This document shows positions 61,757 to 64,000 of a DNA stretch of 64,000 bases, in pieces. Below the pieces are notes generated by a model that was not told the origin of the DNA, made no database searches, and worked only from the letters and a program-made list of their open reading frames with translations. The stretch comes from an uncultured Lactobacillus sp. (GTDB lineage: Bacteria > Bacillota > Bacilli > Lactobacillales > Lactobacillaceae). Position 1 is the first letter of the stretch. Each line of letters starts with the position of its first letter. The translations under genes were made by a program, and so were the position numbers. The stretch lies in the NCBI GenBank assembly GCA_937874185.1, contig CALNAK010000022.1, forward strand, positions 186,001 through 250,000, read 5' to 3'.

Positions 61757-62001
61757 GGGAGAAAAAAATGAATAAAGCTTAAAATTGTTTTTTTTTGCTG
61801 GATTAGTTTTAAAGGACGCCAAAGAAGAGTTTTTATCTTCTATACAGATTTCCCTTCGTCAAGAATGTTATGGCACCTTTGTTAGGTATATGGGAATTGA
61901 ATCATGGAGCATATGCCGTTCGAGTGCATGCAATTATGGTGGTAAATTGACCATAGGATTCAAACGCTTATTTCGTTGAAAAAGATATCAGAATAGAACA
62001 A
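61757..62001. other. Gene-free stretch with possible gene remnant
   Basis: A ribosome binding site (ggggag) and ATG appear 10 bp after the C39 stop, but the frame stops after four codons. All frames are then broken by stops. One short stretch reads coding-like (APLLGIWELNHGAYAVRV) but I cannot assign it. Likely debris of a lost gene. Confidence 0.4.
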
Positions 62002-62036
62002 AAATTTCCGAGCATTTGCATAGATAAAGAATTATG
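62002..62036. repeat. Remnant of a family B repeat
   Basis: atttccgagcatttgca matches the minus strand of copy 4 around box 2, and gaattat follows at about the same distance. The rest of the element is missing. Confidence 0.6.
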
Positions 62037-62071
62037 TACAAACTAAATGGGACTATAAGTTCTTATATAGA

Positions 62072-62125
62072 AAAAAGAAGCAAGACTCCAGATTGAAAAA
62101 TTCATCTTGGGTTTGGCTTCTTTTT
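62072..62125 (+). terminator. Terminator hairpin
   Basis: aagaagcaagactccagat pairs imperfectly with atcttgggtttggcttctt, followed by T residues. It probably ends transcription from the C39 gene. Confidence 0.75.
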
Positions 62126-62362
62126 AAGTCTATTAATAAAACGGGAAACAATATAAATAGTAAATAAAATAAATTCTAAGCAATATCTTGATTTATTAAC
62201 ATATGTAAAAGATATGTTAATAAATATCATTTTACTTCATAATTTGAAAAGATGATTCAAATATTAGTCATCTTGAATATTTGGCAATTAGTTGATATGG
62301 GGAGAATTTATATAAATGAAGTATAAATAAGTTTTGATTATTTTTTAATAGGGGTAGTTATT
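62126..62362. other. AT-rich intergenic region before the last gene
   Basis: About 237 bp with very low GC. It contains short inverted repeats (aacatat...atatgtt around 62200) and possible promoter sequences, but nothing I would define precisely. Confidence 0.4.
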
Positions 62363-64000
62363 TTGGATTTTAAGAGTAAAACATCATTTCGCACCATTTT
62401 AATTTCAGTATTTTTCTTTCTGTTCTTACTTATTTGGACTTTGTGGCAGTTTCATTTTAACTATATGGTTGCGTCGTATGACACAATTTTTCATTCACAA
62501 CGAATCTATGAAATTCGTTTAGCTTTCAATTCTGGTCAATTACCAAGTTGGGTTAATTTCCATACGTTTTTCTTTACAGGTCAAGCTATTAATGGAATGT
62601 ATCCAGATTATACTCTGTGGCCATTTGTTTTTATTACCGATTTTTTAACACCTATTCATCAGATTATTGCTATAAGAACTATCATAGCGGCGCTTTCTTT
62701 TATTGTAACTTATTTCTCTCTAAGTAAACGTTTTGATAGTATGAATGCTATTTTGGCGGCAAGTATTTTTGCAATGTCTGGTTCAGTTCTAAAAGATTTA
62801 ACTGGTGAGATGCAAACAGGAACGGCTATCATCATGATATTTATTTTTCCGCTTTTATTTACACTTAAAGACATAATTCAAAGTGATAAATACAATTTGA
62901 GATTGATTATTAAAACAGCACTCTTGATGACTTTGGTTGTCAATTCCCACTTATTAACTGCTGTGGTTATCACTATGGTCGGAGGACTATTTCTGATAAT
63001 TAATACCATTATCAAGAGAAATTATATGGCTTGGTTTAATTTGGTCATTGCTGCTAGTTTAACATTGGTATTATGTTTACCAATTATTTATCGCATTATT
63101 AAAATTTCAAAAACTGGTTTGCTCCCACCATTTGGTGCGGGACATATTGGGAGTGTTTATTTAATTGATTTATTTAAACAGCCTGATTGGGATGCTAAAT
63201 CTACTTTTTCTGCTTCTTCAATAATTCTATTGATTTTATCATTATTAGGAATTCGCAAATGGAACCTAAAGAAAGCCTTACCTTGGTTATTACTAGAAGT
63301 AGCTTTAATCATTCTATCATCAAATATTTTTCCATGGGAGCTCTTTAACCATGTTCCGATTATTGATAACTTTCAATTTTCTAATTGGCGCTTTGGAATA
63401 TTTTTAGGTGTTGTTCCAATGATATTAATTTTTACAACTCTAAAGAATAACATTTTAACCAGGATTTTATTGATAATGACAATTGCATCATATCCAATGG
63501 CAACGTACGCAGCTATTCATAGTCAAACATTCTGGACCGTACAAGCTACAACTGTTACTAAATATACCCAAGAACAGATTCCACAGGATCATCCTTTTTA
63601 TATGACTTCTACTGGTATTAATAGTGATAAAGTCATACGGTCGTTACTACCTGATTATTCACCTGACACAACTTCACTTCAAAAGGGTAGTAATGGAATG
63701 TCACTAGATTGGAATATGACTAATCTACTGACAAACCATGTCGGCCAAGATGGCAAGAAAGGTGTTTTGTTGTCTCGGGGTAAAAGTTCCATTAAGGGCA
63801 TCACATGGACGGCTAATGATATTGGGAAAGGTAAGATTTCACTCCCTACATATGGGTACAAGTCATTACGTTATCGTGTGACGCTCAATGGTAAGCACAT
63901 TCCTTGGAGCTTAAATAAACAGAGTTTAATCACCGTGAGTTCAAGGAAAAATTTAAAGCAAGCAATATATAAAGTTACATGGATAACTCCAAAAATTTAC
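62363..64000 (+). CDS. Large membrane protein, GT-C/YfhO-like (3' end outside window)
   Basis: 546 codons are visible from a TTG start with aggggtag upstream, and the frame continues past the window. There are about 10-12 hydrophobic helices up to residue ~395, followed by an extracytoplasmic domain. The early loop SYDTIFHSQRIYEIRLAF, placed between helices 1 and 2, resembles the Asp-containing first loop of GT-C glycosyltransferases and of lactobacillus proteins annotated as PTPS-related. It may modify a surface polymer with lipid-linked sugars. The family call is tentative because the C-terminus is missing. Confidence 0.65.
   Translation, partial: MDFKSKTSFRTILISVFFFLFLLIWTLWQFHFNYMVASYDTIFHSQRIYEIRLAFNSGQLPSWVNFHTFFFTGQAINGMYPDYTLWPFVFITDFLTPIHQIIAIRTIIAALSFIVTYFSLSKRFDSMNAILAASIFAMSGSVLKDLTGEMQTGTAIIMIFIFPLLFTLKDIIQSDKYNLRLIIKTALLMTLVVNSHLLTAVVITMVGGLFLIINTIIKRNYMAWFNLVIAASLTLVLCLPIIYRIIKISKTGLLPPFGAGHIGSVYLIDLFKQPDWDAKSTFSASSIILLILSLLGIRKWNLKKALPWLLLEVALIILSSNIFPWELFNHVPIIDNFQFSNWRFGIFLGVVPMILIFTTLKNNILTRILLIMTIASYPMATYAAIHSQTFWTVQATTVTKYTQEQIPQDHPFYMTSTGINSDKVIRSLLPDYSPDTTSLQKGSNGMSLDWNMTNLLTNHVGQDGKKGVLLSRGKSSIKGITWTANDIGKGKISLPTYGYKSLRYRVTLNGKHIPWSLNKQSLITVSSRKNLKQAIYKVTWITPKIY

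Noticed and set aside
61785..61979. 64-codon ORF after the C39 peptidase
   Set aside because: No ribosome binding site at its start and no recognisable protein; the region looks like gene debris.

Overview
The window is chromosomal DNA from a low-GC Gram-positive bacterium of the family Lactobacillaceae. Support for this: a dltXABCD operon, T-box leaders, CcpA cre sites, an LPQTG sortase substrate, a WxL-domain protein, SLAP-domain repeats, a DUF4811 protein beside an EmrB-type pump, and strong AGGAGG-type ribosome binding sites with several TTG/GTG starts. A Companilactobacillus-like species is my best guess, but that is an inference from gene content and base composition. I see no prophage, CRISPR array, rRNA operon or intact transposase.

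Layout. 1-9.3 kb: PadR/DHA2 efflux pair, NCS1 nucleobase permease with a leader terminator, RelP alarmone synthetase, GNAT, and a MarR-controlled heterodimeric ABC exporter. 9.3-14.1 kb: trehalose-6-phosphate hydrolase, TreR, a second GntR regulator and an SGNH esterase; treA and the esterase share an 11-bp promoter motif. 14.2-16.6 kb: WxL protein, ROK kinase under a perfect cre site, zinc-free S14 paralogue. 17.1-21.7 kb: the complete dltXABCD operon. 21.7-29.0 kb: SDR protein, acyl-CoA dehydrogenase with EtfBA, and the OpuA osmolyte importer. 29.2-37.9 kb: XRE/TPR regulator, AI-2E-family exporter, M50-like protease, broken Nudix gene, degenerate PTS IIA-like protein, HAD phosphatase, MFS exporter, deoxyribosyltransferase with TetR. 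38.0-40.6 kb: amino-acid ABC importer behind a tandem T-box with a histidine specifier. 40.7-44.8 kb: PadR-HAAS-DUF4097-DUF975 envelope module, MntR-like repressor, HdeD-like protein. 44.8-51.3 kb: tRNA-Thr, DegV, HxlR, a large LPQTG protein with acidic repeats, acyltransferase-3, and a CPBP-like protein lacking the catalytic residues. 51.4-57.1 kb: class III fructose bisphosphatase, HelD, and T-box/TrpS. 57.6-64 kb: MarR/DHA2/DUF4811 operon, SLAP-C39 surface peptidase, and a large membrane protein cut by the window end.

The most unusual content is intergenic. Family A is a ~170-bp repeat present seven times. Each copy can be folded into the same three-way-junction RNA, with different but complementary helices in different copies. 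Six copies form three inverted pairs around a central hairpin, and one such composite is found in both orientations. Family B (~115 bp, four copies plus a remnant) keeps two short boxes between two helices whose sequences change in a compensated way. Neither family encodes a protein, and I cannot assign either to a known RNA class from memory.
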